Counted from the stretch's first letter, positions 43,903 to 53,479 are shown. The stretch is 64,000 bases of DNA from Nocardiopsis chromatogenes YIM 90109 (GCF_000341185.1 NZ_ANBH01000130.1:1156-65155); one strand, 5' to 3'. Notes: generated by a model not told the origin, from the letters alone. Program-made: numbers and translations.

Positions 43903-44456
43903 CTCGGCCAGGCGCTGCCCTCCATGTCGAATGACAGGTGGAACCACACGTTGCGGTGCGTCGCCCAGCCGTTGTCGCCCCAGGTGGTGGACAGAGCGTC
44001 GACGAGGGCCAGCCCGCGCCCGGCCTCTCCTGACGACGCCGACGTGAGACCTGACGGCCGAAGGTAAGCCCGTTCCGGGGCCATGACTCGGGGTGGGAGT
44101 CGCTTGTCCCCATCGTCGCGGCAGGTCAGGGTCAGTCCCCCACGGCCGCGCTCGACGATGAGGGTGTATGTCGCCTCCGGACGACCGGAGCGGCTGTGCA
44201 CGAGGGCGTTCGTAGCGAGCTCGCTTCCCAGGAGGGTGAAGAGGTAGCGGTAGTCGCGGTCGCGCTCTGCGGCACAGGTGTCCAGGAACGAGCGGACCAG
44301 CGGGAGCATGTCCGCCATACCGGGGACGTCGACACGGCGGCGCGTATAGGGACCGGTGTAGGCGCCGCAGAAGTAGTGGCGGCGCATCGGCGGGATGAAG
44401 GCGGTGAGCGGGACCGTGACCCGAGGCAGCGGGGGTACGGGGGTGGACGCGGGCAT
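43899..44456 (-). CDS. HATPase-domain protein, anti-sigma-factor kinase (RsbW) type
   Basis: A 185-residue ATP-binding protein. N box LLGSELATNALVHSRSG, G1 box CRDDGDKRLPP and G2 box GEAGRGLALVDALSTTWGD place it in the HATPase_c_2/RsbW-like family, abundant in actinobacteria beside WhiJ-like regulators and DUF397 proteins. Substrate (anti-sigma or another partner) is unknown. ATG at 44456 follows GGAGGAG; a longer start at 44534 is possible but reads through that ribosome site. Divergent from the HTH/DUF397 pair across twin operators. Confidence 0.87.
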   Translation of the reverse strand: MPASTPVPPLPRVTVPLTAFIPPMRRHYFCGAYTGPYTRRRVDVPGMADMLPLVRSFLDTCAAERDRDYRYLFTLLGSELATNALVHSRSGRPEATYTLIVERGRGGLTLTCRDDGDKRLPPRVMAPERAYLRPSGLTSASSGEAGRGLALVDALSTTWGDNGWATHRNVWFHLSFDMEGSAWPR

Positions 44457-44609
44457 GAGGACACACTCCTCCGGGGGCGAAGGCGGCAGGCCGAGCCGCG
44501 ACAGCGCCCAGCACTCGTGCCGATTCACGGACACCAGAGCGAACGCCGACTAGATTGAGCTGCGGTGATGGCCTTCCAGGCCACCAACACCGCCAGTGAC
44601 TCCAGACTG

Positions 44610-44652
44610 ATTCTCGATATTCGAGCTGTCAAGCAGATTCTCGATATTCGAG
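44610..44652. promoter_or_regulatory. Twin operator: two copies of ATTCTCGATATTCGAG
   Basis: Exact 16-base copies at 44610-44625 and 44637-44652, 27 bases apart. Each contains the palindrome CTCGA-TAT-TCGAG. Between them, TTGACA on the minus strand (44632-44627) is a possible -35 for the HATPase gene. They lie 24 bases before the HTH gene ATG. Probable binding sites for that regulator. Confidence 0.75.
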
Positions 44653-44675
44653 TTCGGATGGCATAGGCTTCTCCC

Positions 44676-45533
44676 ATGCACCGCCCCTTCAGCCCCACCG
44701 TCCGACGGCGCCGCCTGGCCCGTGAGCTGCGACGCCTGCGCGAGGCCAGCGGCCTCAAGCTCTCCACGGCCGCCAAGGACGCCGACGTGCCGCAGTCCAC
44801 CCTGAGCAACATCGAGAGCGCCGATGCCCGGCGGATCAAGGCTCGCGACATCGACGCCCTGGCTGACCTCTACGGCGCCTCGCAAGAGGTTCGTGTCGCC
44901 TTGCACGAGCTGTCACGCGAGTCCAAGGAGCAAGGCTGGTGGTCAAAGTACCGCGACGTCTTCGGCGGCAACGCGCTGCCCGACTTCGAGGCCGAAGCCT
45001 CCATGATCCGCACCTACCAGTGCCAAGTGATCCCGGGACTCCTCCAAACGCCTGCATACGTTGAAGCCGTCTTCCGGGGCGGTGGAGCCTACGCGGACGA
45101 CAAGGTCACCAGGCACGTGGACGCCCGCCTGCGCCGGCAGCAGATCCTGACCAGGAACCGACCGCCTCACCTGTGGGCCGTGGTCGACGAGGCGGCTCTA
45201 CGGCGTCGTCTCGAAGATCCGGCGATCATGCGGGAGCAGCTTCAGCACCTCGTCGATCTCGCGACGCACCACAACATCGACATCCAGGTCCTGCCGTTCA
45301 CGGCCGGAATGCACGCGGGCCTGTCGGGCTCCTTCTACCTGCTGGATTTCCCCCATGATGCCGACCCCAGCATCGTATACACCGAGACCGCCACGGATAG
45401 CCTCTTCGTCCAGGACCCTGATTCAGTGCAGCGCTATGTCACGATCTTCGCCCACCTGAATGCCGCCGCACTCCGCACTTCAGAGACCATCACGTTCGTC
45501 AGACGGATCATCGAGGACGAAGGGCCAGCATGA
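44676..45533 (+). CDS. WhiJ-like HTH regulator with DUF5753 domain
   Basis: A 285-residue XRE-type regulator. The HTH spans about 15-70 (LARELRRLREASGLKLSTAA, ADVPQSTLSNIESADARRIK). The DUF5753 domain (Scr1-type) spans about 95-280, with WWSKYRDVFGGNALPDFEAE, YQCQVIPGLLQTPAYVEAVF and IDIQVLPFTAGMHAGLSGSF. In Streptomyces such genes, with a DUF397 partner and a HATPase, modulate development and antibiotic production and behave like antitoxin-toxin pairs (family knowledge). ATG at 44676; the stop overlaps the DUF397 gene. Likely binds the twin sites upstream. Confidence 0.93.
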   Translation: MHRPFSPTVRRRRLARELRRLREASGLKLSTAAKDADVPQSTLSNIESADARRIKARDIDALADLYGASQEVRVALHELSRESKEQGWWSKYRDVFGGNALPDFEAEASMIRTYQCQVIPGLLQTPAYVEAVFRGGGAYADDKVTRHVDARLRRQQILTRNRPPHLWAVVDEAALRRRLEDPAIMREQLQHLVDLATHHNIDIQVLPFTAGMHAGLSGSFYLLDFPHDADPSIVYTETATDSLFVQDPDSVQRYVTIFAHLNAAALRTSETITFVRRIIEDEGPA

Positions 45534-45724
45534 GAATCACCGGTGAGCCGGTCTTCTTCAAGTCGAGCTACAGCAGCGACCGTGTGGAATGCGTCGAGGT
45601 CGCTCCCCTCCCCGTCGGAGCCGCCCTACGCGACTCCAAGCACCCCGACCGGGCCGTGCTGGGGTTCCCCTCCTCCGAGTGGCACGCCTTCCTCTCGACG
45701 CTGGGCGACGACGCGACCTCCTGA
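45530..45724 (+). CDS. DUF397 protein
   Basis: A 64-residue DUF397 domain in full: FFKSSYSSDRVECVEVAPLP, ALRDSKHPDRAVLGFPSSEW and HAFLSTLGD. It is the usual small partner of DUF5753 regulators (the Scr2/Scr1 arrangement). ATG at 45530 overlaps the regulator's TGA (ATGA). A hairpin follows. Confidence 0.94.
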   Translation: MRITGEPVFFKSSYSSDRVECVEVAPLPVGAALRDSKHPDRAVLGFPSSEWHAFLSTLGDDATS

Positions 45725-45745
45725 AGCCCTTACCAGCCCCGCTTC

Positions 45746-45773
45746 CCGGAGGCCGCCGCCTGGCCGCCTCCGG
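45746..45773 (+). terminator. Hairpin after the DUF397 gene
   Basis: CCGGAGGC, 12-base loop, GCCTCCGG: perfect 8-base stem starting 22 bases past the stop codon. Confidence 0.5.
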
Positions 45774-45950
45774 CCACTCCCGCCCCGACGATTCGGACCA
45801 CGCCGGCCTTCCTGAATGGATCCGCAGGAGAGACACACCGGCCGGATCACCTCTCCCTCGGCGGTCACGGCGTCCCTTCCGCGACGCACCGCCCCACTCG
45901 GGACTTTCGTCCCTTCTCTTTTCCGGGCGCCCCGCTTCACCGTTCTTTGG

Positions 45951-45979
45951 TTGTGAACACAGTTCACACTCGCTACTGT
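45951..45979 (+). promoter_or_regulatory. DISARM promoter with overlapping operator
   Basis: TTGTGA (45951-45956), 17 bases, TACTGT (45974-45979) makes a reasonable sigma-70-type promoter. A perfect inverted repeat TGTGAAC-ACA-GTTCACA (45952-45968) covers the -35 hexamer and most of the spacer, so a bound dimer would block RNA polymerase. It lies 122 bases before the drmD ATG. Confidence 0.6.
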
Positions 45980-46100
45980 TGGCTCATCCGACGCTGCCCG
46001 CAGCCACGGCCGGTGAACCCGCACACCTCCCCTGGCCACGCGTCGCCCCGCGTCCTCCCCGCGAGGGCGCGCCCAGCAAGCGCGATCAGGAAGTCCGGCG

Positions 46101-49100
46101 ATGCCCAGCACAACCGAAGAGCGCCCCGCCCCGGGATCGCTCGTCGCCGTCCGCGGACAGAAGTGGGTCGTCAGCGATGTCGACCACGCCGACGGCGGCA
46201 CCCTGGTGACCCTGCAGAACACCGACAGCGGCCGCTACGGCGAGACCCTGAGCGTCCTGTGGGAGATCGAGCCCGGACGGCGGGTCCTCCCCCGCGGCTC
46301 CCTCCCCCCGGTCTCCCCCGACCGCTTCGACCCGCCCGAGCGCCTGGCCGCCTTCCTCGACGCGGTGCGCTGGTCAGCGGTCACCTCGGCCGACACCCGC
46401 ACCCTCCAGGCCCCCTTCCGCTCCGGCGTGGCCATCGAGGACTACCAGCTCGAACCGGTCACCCGCGCGGTCGGCGCCCCGCGCGTGAACCAGCTCCTCG
46501 CCGACGACGTCGGCCTCGGCAAGACGGTCGAGGCCGGGCTGGTCGCCCAAGAGCTGCTGCTGCGCCACCGGGCCCAGCGCATCATGGTCGTCTGCCCCGC
46601 CGGGCTGACGGTCAAGTGGAAGGACGAGATGGCCGAGAAGTTCGGCCTGGACTTCACCGTCATCGACTCCGACCGCTGCGCCCAGGTCCGCCGGGACTAC
46701 GGCAGCGCGGCCAACCCGTTCAAGGTCTACCCGCTCACCATCGTCAGCCTGTCCTGGCTGCGGGGCCCCAAGGCCCAGCGCCTCCTCGACGAGGTCCTGC
46801 CCGCCGGCGGCGCCATGGGCCCCGAGGACCGCGTGTTCGACCTGCTCATCCTGGACGAGGCCCACCACGTGGCTCCGGCCGCCCCCAAGCAGGTCTACGC
46901 CGTGGACTCCCAGCAGACCAAGCTCATCCGCCGCCTGGCCCCGCACTTCACGCACCGGCTGTTCCTGTCGGCCACCCCGCACAACGGCTACCAGGCCTCG
47001 TTCACCGCCCTGCTGGAGATCCTGGACGACCAGCGCTTCGCGCGCGGGGTCGAGCCCGACCCGGCCGCCGTCAAGGACACGGTGGTGCGCCGCCTCAAGC
47101 GCGACATCACCGACGCCGACGGCAACCCCCGTTTTGTCGAGCGGGACGCCCGCTCCCTGCCGGTCGACTACCCCGACAGCGAACGGAAGATCCACGGCCT
47201 GCTCACCCGCTTCGCCGAGCTTCGCCGCAGGAAGCTCACCACCCGCCGCGGCCGTAAGGCCACCGACCTGGTCACCCTCCTGCTGAAGAAGCGCCTGTTC
47301 TCCAGCCCCGCCGCCTTCGCGCACACGGTGGAGGTCTACCTGGAGACGCTGCGCGCCAAGGGGCGCCCGCTCGACCCGTTCGCCGACGGGGACGGCGAGG
47401 ACGAGGTCCCCGAGTGGATGGAGGACTTCTACGACGAAGCCGCGGCCTACAACGACGAGGAGCTCGCCGAGGCCGAGGACGACGCCCTCGACCGCACGCG
47501 CCCGATGCAGCCCGACCCGGACGACGACGAGACCGCGCTGCTGGAGCGCATGCTCGAATGGGCCCGGGACCACGAGGCGCTGCCCGACGCCAAGGCGTCC
47601 AAGCTCATCGAGTACCTGACGGCGGTCTGCAAGCCCGGCGGGCACTGGACCAACGAGCGCGTCGTCGTGTTCACCGAGTACCGCGACACCCTCGACTGGC
47701 TCCGCGAACTCCTCCGCCAGCAGGGCCTGGGCGGCGACCGGGTGGCCGAGCTCCACGGCGGCCTGGGCACCGACGAGCGGGAGCGGCTGCGGGTCGCCTT
47801 CCAGAAGGAGCCGTCCGAGCACCCGGTGCGCATCCTGCTGGCCACCGACGCCGCCAGCGAGGGCATCGACCTCCAGCGCCACTGCCACCGCCTGGTCAAC
47901 TACGACATCCCGTTCAACCCGAACAAGCTGGAGCAGCGGATCGGCCGCATCGACCGATACGGCCAGACCCGCACGCCGGAGATCCGCCACTTCGTGGGCA
48001 CCGGATGGGACACGGCCGTCGACTCCTATGAGGCCGACCTGGAGTTCCTGTCCCGTGTGGCCACCAAGGTCGCCCGCATGGAGGAGGACCTGGGGTCGGT
48101 CAACGCGGTGCTCTCGGACGCCGTGCAGCGCCGGATGCTCGGCCAGGGCGCACCGGTGGACGTGGACGCGGCCGGCGCCAAGGGCGACCGAGTGCCGTCC
48201 GAGGCCAACGTCCGCGAGCAGGTGCGCCGGGTCCGGACCGAGCTGGAGCGGACCGTCGAGGAGCTGGGCATCACCCCCGTGCGGGTCAAGCGGGTCGTGG
48301 ACACGGCGCTGGGCCTGGCCCGCCAGCAGTCCCTCCGCCCGCACGTGGACGAGAGGCACTTCGCCGAAGGCATGTTCGAGGTCCCGCCGCTGACCGGTTC
48401 GTGGGTGCGGGCCACCGAGGGACTGACCGAGAAGCCCGCAGCGGGCGCCGCGGACGGCGGCAAGAGGCACGGCGGCAAGCGCGACGAGCCGCTGCGCCAG
48501 CTCCCCGTCACCTTCGACCCGGAAGTGGCCAAGGGCCGCGACGACGTGGTGCTGGCCCACCTCAACCACCCCTTGGTGGCGATGTCCACGCGGCTGCTCC
48601 AGACGGCGGTCTCCAACGACCAGGTGGGCCTGGACCGCGTCACCGCGGTCGTCAGCGACGATCCGGAGCTGGAGGACGTGCTGGTCGGCGCCTTCTCCCG
48701 GTTCGTGCTGGTGGGGGCCGACGGTATGCGCCTGCACGAGGAGGTGCTGCACGCGGGCGGCTGGCTGCCCGAGGGCGGGCGCTTCCGCCGCCTGGAGAAC
48801 CTGGGCGCGCTGCGCGGGATGCTCGACCGGGGACTGACCGACGGCACGCCGCTGGCGGGCCCGGTCTGGCACCGGATCCACCAGCGGTGGACCGACCGCG
48901 CCTCGGACGGCCTGATGAAGGCGATCGAGTGGCGCAAGGAGACCCGGCTGGAGTCGCTGCGCCGCAGGCTGGAGCAGCGCGAGGCCGAGGAGCGCGAGCG
49001 CGCGACCGAGGTCATCGACCGGTTCAGCGCCACCCTGCGGGCGGCGCTGGCCGAGGACGACGCGGACGCCGAGAACGCGCTGTTCAGCACGGCGGAGATC

Positions 49101-49292
49101 ACCCGCACCAGCAAGGAAGAGCGCGAGCAGTACCGGAAGGACCGGATGAACTGGGAGAAACGGTTGGACGAGCTGGCCGCCGAGCGCGACCGCGAGCTGA
49201 AGGCGATCGCGGCCCGCTACAGCCGCCAGGAGCCGCACTCCTTCCCCGTCGCCGTCGTCTTCGTCGTTCCGAAGCGGGAGGCCGTCCGATGA
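46101..49292 (+). CDS. drmD: DISARM SNF2-like helicase DrmD
   Basis: A 1,063-residue SNF2-family ATPase, the first gene of class 1 DISARM, an anti-phage system that restricts DNA lacking the host methyl mark. N-terminal SH3-like strand region (LVAVRGQKWVVSDVDHA), ATPase core with LADDVGLGKTVEAG (Walker A, near 135), LLILDEAHHV (near 252), LFLSATPHNGYQ, and C-terminal half with VVFTEYRDTLDWL, LLATDAASEGIDLQ and KLEQRIGRIDRYGQ. The C-terminal 350 residues are a long accessory region rich in Arg/Glu coiled coil. ATG at 46101 follows AGGAAG. Its stop overlaps drmMI (ATGA). Confidence 0.92.
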   Translation: MPSTTEERPAPGSLVAVRGQKWVVSDVDHADGGTLVTLQNTDSGRYGETLSVLWEIEPGRRVLPRGSLPPVSPDRFDPPERLAAFLDAVRWSAVTSADTRTLQAPFRSGVAIEDYQLEPVTRAVGAPRVNQLLADDVGLGKTVEAGLVAQELLLRHRAQRIMVVCPAGLTVKWKDEMAEKFGLDFTVIDSDRCAQVRRDYGSAANPFKVYPLTIVSLSWLRGPKAQRLLDEVLPAGGAMGPEDRVFDLLILDEAHHVAPAAPKQVYAVDSQQTKLIRRLAPHFTHRLFLSATPHNGYQASFTALLEILDDQRFARGVEPDPAAVKDTVVRRLKRDITDADGNPRFVERDARSLPVDYPDSERKIHGLLTRFAELRRRKLTTRRGRKATDLVTLLLKKRLFSSPAAFAHTVEVYLETLRAKGRPLDPFADGDGEDEVPEWMEDFYDEAAAYNDEELAEAEDDALDRTRPMQPDPDDDETALLERMLEWARDHEALPDAKASKLIEYLTAVCKPGGHWTNERVVVFTEYRDTLDWLRELLRQQGLGGDRVAELHGGLGTDERERLRVAFQKEPSEHPVRILLATDAASEGIDLQRHCHRLVNYDIPFNPNKLEQRIGRIDRYGQTRTPEIRHFVGTGWDTAVDSYEADLEFLSRVATKVARMEEDLGSVNAVLSDAVQRRMLGQGAPVDVDAAGAKGDRVPSEANVREQVRRVRTELERTVEELGITPVRVKRVVDTALGLARQQSLRPHVDERHFAEGMFEVPPLTGSWVRATEGLTEKPAAGAADGGKRHGGKRDEPLRQLPVTFDPEVAKGRDDVVLAHLNHPLVAMSTRLLQTAVSNDQVGLDRVTAVVSDDPELEDVLVGAFSRFVLVGADGMRLHEEVLHAGGWLPEGGRFRRLENLGALRGMLDRGLTDGTPLAGPVWHRIHQRWTDRASDGLMKAIEWRKETRLESLRRRLEQREAEERERATEVIDRFSATLRAALAEDDADAENALFSTAEITRTSKEEREQYRKDRMNWEKRLDELAAERDRELKAIAARYSRQEPHSFPVAVVFVVPKREAVR

Positions 49293-52200
49293 GCGCACCC
49301 ACCACCGCCGCACGCCGGCGCCGCACCACCGGCGAGGACAGCGCCGAGCAGCACCGCAACTGGCTGAGCCTGATCGAGGTCGACGGGCCGTTCCTGACGC
49401 TGCCGGTGCTGCGCGCCACCTGGCCCGCGCGGCTCGAACCGCTCGACAAGGAGGAGCGCGCCCGGATGCGCCGCGAGCACGCGCGCTGGCAGGCCGCCTC
49501 GGCCACGACGGCCGGGCAGCAGGCGTGGATCCGCTACCTGCTCGCGGACATGCTGGCGTGGGGCGATGACCTGCACCTGGCGGCCCGGGGCCCGGAGGAG
49601 GGTGCCGAGGGGAACGGTGCGGAGCGCGCCGGGGCGGCGTCCGCGAGCGACGGCGCCACGGGCGAGGACGGGGGCGGGGACACGGACGCCGCCGCGCTCG
49701 ACGCCCTGGCGCTGGAGGTCCCCGAGCACGAGACCCGCGTCGTCCCGTCGTTCGTGCTGACCGCGCCGGGTGAGGCCGTCAAGCCGGACACCGTGCGGGT
49801 GCTGGGGCTGGTGTGCCCGCCCGGCCAGCAGCCCACCGCCCGGATCAAGGGCGAGGCGTGGGCCGCCAGCCCGGCGGACCGGCTGGCGCAGCTCTGCCGC
49901 CACCACGGGGTGGAACTGGGGCTGGCCACGGACGGCCGATGGTGGGCGCTGGTGTGGGCGCCGCGCGGAGGCGTGACGACCACCGCCGTCTTCGACACGG
50001 CGGTGTGGAACGAGCGCGCCGAGCGGGACGTGGTGGAGGCGTTCCACTCCCTGCTGTGCCGGCGCCGGTTCTTCGGCGTGCCGGACGAGGAGACGCTGGT
50101 CCGGCTGCTGGCCAAGAGCCAGGACGGGCAGGAGGAGATCACCGAGGCCCTGGGCGTGCAGGTGCGCCAGGCGGTGGAGCTGCTGGTCGCGGCGTTCGGC
50201 CGGGCCGACACCAAGCTGCGCGAGCGCGGCGAGCCCGACCTGTCCGAGGTCGACGCGCACGAGGTCTACCGGGGCGCGGTCTCGGTGATGATGCGCGTCG
50301 TCTTCCTGCTCTTCGCTGAGGAGCGCGGGCTGCTGCCCTCGGACAACGACCTCTACCTGAAGTCGTACTCGGCGGGTCGGCTGTGCGCGGAGCTGGAACA
50401 GCGCGCGCTGGAGGGCAGCGAGGACGAGCTGGAGGAGACCTACACGGCCTGGCACCGGCTGCTGGCCCTGTTCGAGGCGGTGTACCAGGGCGTGGACCAC
50501 CCGCGCCTGCGCATGCACCCGCACGACGGGTCGCTGTTCAACCCGGCCGAGTTCCCCTGGATGCCGCTGCTCATCGACGACCGCACGGTGCTGCACATGC
50601 TGCGGTCGGTGCAGTACGTGGTGGTCGGCAAGGGCAAGAGCAAGGAGCGGCGGGCGCTGTCGTTCCGGTCGCTGGACGTCGAGCAGATCGGGTACGTGTA
50701 CGAGGGCCTGCTCTCCTTCGACGGGTACCGGGCCGAGAGCGAGACGGTCGGACTGACCGGCAAGGTCGGGGCCGAGGAAGAGGTAGAGCTGCGGCGGCTG
50801 GAGGAGATGGCCGCACAGTGCGCCGACGTTCCCGCGCTGGCGGCCAAGCTGGCGGCGGAGTTCAAGGACTCGGGGATCGGGTCGGCCCGCGCGCTGGAGA
50901 AGAAGCTCGCGCCGCTGTCCGGGGTGGAGAAGGAAGAGGCCCGGAAGAAGGTTCAGGCGGCGGTCGGCAACGACCAGGCGCTGGTGGAACGGCTGATGCC
51001 GTTCTACGGGGTGCTGCGGGAGGACCTGCGGGGCCTGCCGTTCGTAGTGCTGCCGGGTGAGCTGTACGTGACGGAGTCGTCGCTGCGGAAGAACACGGGG
51101 ACGCACTACACGCCGAGGTTCCTGGCGGAAGAGGTCGTTGAGGGGGCCTTGGAACCGCTGGTGTACGAGCCGGGGCCGCTCCAGACCGCGAACAAGGACG
51201 AGTGGAAGCTCAAGTCCAGCCGGGAGATTCTGGACCTGAAGGTCGCCGACATCGCGATGGGGTCGGCCGCCTTTTTGGTGGCGGCGGCGCGCTACCTGGG
51301 CGACAAGCTTCTGGAGGCGTGGACGAACGAGGGCGACGAGCGGGTCCGCGACTACACGCCGGGGAGCGACGGCGCGAGCGCGGATGAGGACCCGGTGGTG
51401 ATCGAGGCACGGCGCCAGATCATCGAGCACTGCCTGTACGGGGTGGACATCAACCCGATGGCGGTGGAGATGGCGAAGCTGTCGCTGTGGCTGGTGTCGA
51501 TGGACCCGGAGCGGCCGTTCACGTTCTTGGACGACCGGCTGGCGGCCGGGGATTCGCTGTTGGGGATCACGTCTTTGGAGCAGCTTGAATACATGCACAT
51601 GGACCCGAAGAAGGGGAGGGAGATCCATTCCGAGGGGGCGTTGATCGACTTCACGTCGGGTGTGCGTGAGCTAGTGGAGCGAGTTGCGGAACGGCGTCGC
51701 GAGGTCACTGAAATCGACGGCGCCACCTTGGAAGGCCTCGTTCGCAAGCGCGAGCATCTGAAGGAGGCCGAACTTGATTTGGAGCAGGCGCGCCTCTTGG
51801 CAGATCTCACCGTGGGGGCCGCTTTGGCATACGCCACCCAGGGAGAACGTGAGCAACAGAGCGGCGCACTCACCTCTGCTGACCTAGCACGAAGGATTGA
51901 GGCTGCTAATGCAGAGGCAAGAGTTCAGGCCCAGGAGTGGCTAGACACAGGGCGCCCTTCTGAGTCCTTCACCCGAACCCCCATCCACTGGCCCCTCACC
52001 TTCCCGGAAGTGTTCGCCAAAGAAGGCTTCGACGCAATTATCGGAAACCCACCTTTCCTTGGAGGCAAGAAAATAAGCGGCTCCACAGGGGGCGCATACA
52101 GGGAATACCTCGTAAAGAATATCGCAACCAACAAAAAGGGAAATGCAGACCTTGTTGCATACTTCACTCTTCAAGGTCACGCAATCACTAACAAGAATGG

Positions 52201-53479
52201 CCAGCTCGGGATTATAGCCACTAACTCCCTAGCTCAGGGAGATACCCGCGAAGTCTCGCTCGACCAATTGCCCAAGCGGGGAGTCACTCTGCGGCGCGGG
52301 ATAAGTAGCACCCCTTGGCCTTCCAGGAGTGCAGCCCTTGAATTCTGCGCCATCTGGACAAGCAAATATGAACCAAAAAAAGAATCGTCAACCATCTTGG
52401 ATGGCACTATCGTCCCCGGGATAACCCCAAGCCTCACACCGAGAAGTAGAATCTCTACGCCCCCTAAGCGCCTTGCGGCAAATCGAGGCCTTTCCCACAT
52501 TGGAGTTCTGGTCAACGGAACTGGGTTCACACTCGACGAGAGGCGCGCCTCGGAGTTCATCTTAGACGACGCCAAGAACTCCAGAGTCCTCCACCCATAC
52601 CTCAATGGCCAGGACCTAAACACAGACCCAACCTGCTCAGCTTCACGATGGATTGTCGACTTCAACGACCTCCCAATCGACGAAGCAAGCAACTACAAGC
52701 TACCATTTAAATGGGTCACAGAAAGAGTAAAACCGGAACGCGAACAGAATAAGCGCAGATCGTACCGCGAACGCTGGTGGCAGTATGCAGAGAACCAAAA
52801 CTCGATGCGATCCGCCATCGCCAACCTGCAACGCATTATCGCTATCACCTCCGTCAGCAAGAGTGCAATACCGGCAGCACTTCCCACTGGGCAGATCTTT
52901 TCCCATATGCTAGCCGTTTTCGCAACCGAAGACATGGCTATGCTATCCCTACTCACAAGTTCCCCACATTATTGGTGGGCAAAATCCCGCGGTTCATCCA
53001 TGAAGGCTGACCTTCGCTACACCCCCTCCGACGTCTTCGAGACCTTCCCTCTCCCCGAGCTCACCCAGGAGATGCGTGACCTCGGCGAGCACCTCGACAC
53101 CTACCGCCGGGACGTCATGCTCTCCCGGGACTCTGGCCTGACCAAGACCTACAACCTCGTCTTCGACCCCGACTGCAACGACGAGGACATCGTCGAACTC
53201 CGCCGCATCCACCGCGAGATCGACGAGGCCACCATCCGCGCCTACGGCTGGGAGGACCGCATCGAAGCCGTCGGCGGGCTCGACCACGGCTTCCACAAGG
53301 TCGGCGGGCGCGAGACCCGCTACACCATCGGCCCGGCCGCCCAGCGCGAAGTTCTCGACAGCCTCCTCGAACTCAACCACGAGCGCTACGCCGAAGAGGT
53401 CGCCCAGGGCCTCCACGACAAGAAGAAGTCCGGCAAGTCCAAGAAGAAGGCCGCCGACGACGAAGGGACGCTGTTCTGA
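49289..53479 (+). CDS. drmMI: DISARM adenine methyltransferase DrmMI
   Basis: A 1,396-residue Eco57I-type N6-adenine methylase that marks host DNA in class 1 DISARM. Motif I is DIAMGSAAFLVAAARYLGDK (near 655), preceded by GTHYTPRFLAEEVVE; the linker has YGVDINPMAVEMAKLSLWLV, and motif IV is IIGNPPFLGGKK (near 920). The specificity part runs from there to about 1250, and the tail has DCNDEDIVELRRIHREIDEA. From about 51640 to 53030 the DNA is much lower in GC than the rest of the gene, with rarer codons, as if this target-recognition part came from another source. ATG at 49289 overlaps drmD. Confidence 0.92.
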   Translation: MSAPTTAARRRRTTGEDSAEQHRNWLSLIEVDGPFLTLPVLRATWPARLEPLDKEERARMRREHARWQAASATTAGQQAWIRYLLADMLAWGDDLHLAARGPEEGAEGNGAERAGAASASDGATGEDGGGDTDAAALDALALEVPEHETRVVPSFVLTAPGEAVKPDTVRVLGLVCPPGQQPTARIKGEAWAASPADRLAQLCRHHGVELGLATDGRWWALVWAPRGGVTTTAVFDTAVWNERAERDVVEAFHSLLCRRRFFGVPDEETLVRLLAKSQDGQEEITEALGVQVRQAVELLVAAFGRADTKLRERGEPDLSEVDAHEVYRGAVSVMMRVVFLLFAEERGLLPSDNDLYLKSYSAGRLCAELEQRALEGSEDELEETYTAWHRLLALFEAVYQGVDHPRLRMHPHDGSLFNPAEFPWMPLLIDDRTVLHMLRSVQYVVVGKGKSKERRALSFRSLDVEQIGYVYEGLLSFDGYRAESETVGLTGKVGAEEEVELRRLEEMAAQCADVPALAAKLAAEFKDSGIGSARALEKKLAPLSGVEKEEARKKVQAAVGNDQALVERLMPFYGVLREDLRGLPFVVLPGELYVTESSLRKNTGTHYTPRFLAEEVVEGALEPLVYEPGPLQTANKDEWKLKSSREILDLKVADIAMGSAAFLVAAARYLGDKLLEAWTNEGDERVRDYTPGSDGASADEDPVVIEARRQIIEHCLYGVDINPMAVEMAKLSLWLVSMDPERPFTFLDDRLAAGDSLLGITSLEQLEYMHMDPKKGREIHSEGALIDFTSGVRELVERVAERRREVTEIDGATLEGLVRKREHLKEAELDLEQARLLADLTVGAALAYATQGEREQQSGALTSADLARRIEAANAEARVQAQEWLDTGRPSESFTRTPIHWPLTFPEVFAKEGFDAIIGNPPFLGGKKISGSTGGAYREYLVKNIATNKKGNADLVAYFTLQGHAITNKNGQLGIIATNSLAQGDTREVSLDQLPKRGVTLRRGISSTPWPSRSAALEFCAIWTSKYEPKKESSTILDGTIVPGITPSLTPRSRISTPPKRLAANRGLSHIGVLVNGTGFTLDERRASEFILDDAKNSRVLHPYLNGQDLNTDPTCSASRWIVDFNDLPIDEASNYKLPFKWVTERVKPEREQNKRRSYRERWWQYAENQNSMRSAIANLQRIIAITSVSKSAIPAALPTGQIFSHMLAVFATEDMAMLSLLTSSPHYWWAKSRGSSMKADLRYTPSDVFETFPLPELTQEMRDLGEHLDTYRRDVMLSRDSGLTKTYNLVFDPDCNDEDIVELRRIHREIDEATIRAYGWEDRIEAVGGLDHGFHKVGGRETRYTIGPAAQREVLDSLLELNHERYAEEVAQGLHDKKKSGKSKKKAADDEGTLF

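Larger units (their letters stand above)
45725..46100. other. Intergenic region upstream of the DISARM operon
   Basis: Holds the terminator of the HTH/DUF397 pair, then about 150 bases with nothing obvious, then the DISARM promoter with an overlapping inverted repeat. Open frames here do not look like protein. Confidence 0.55.
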
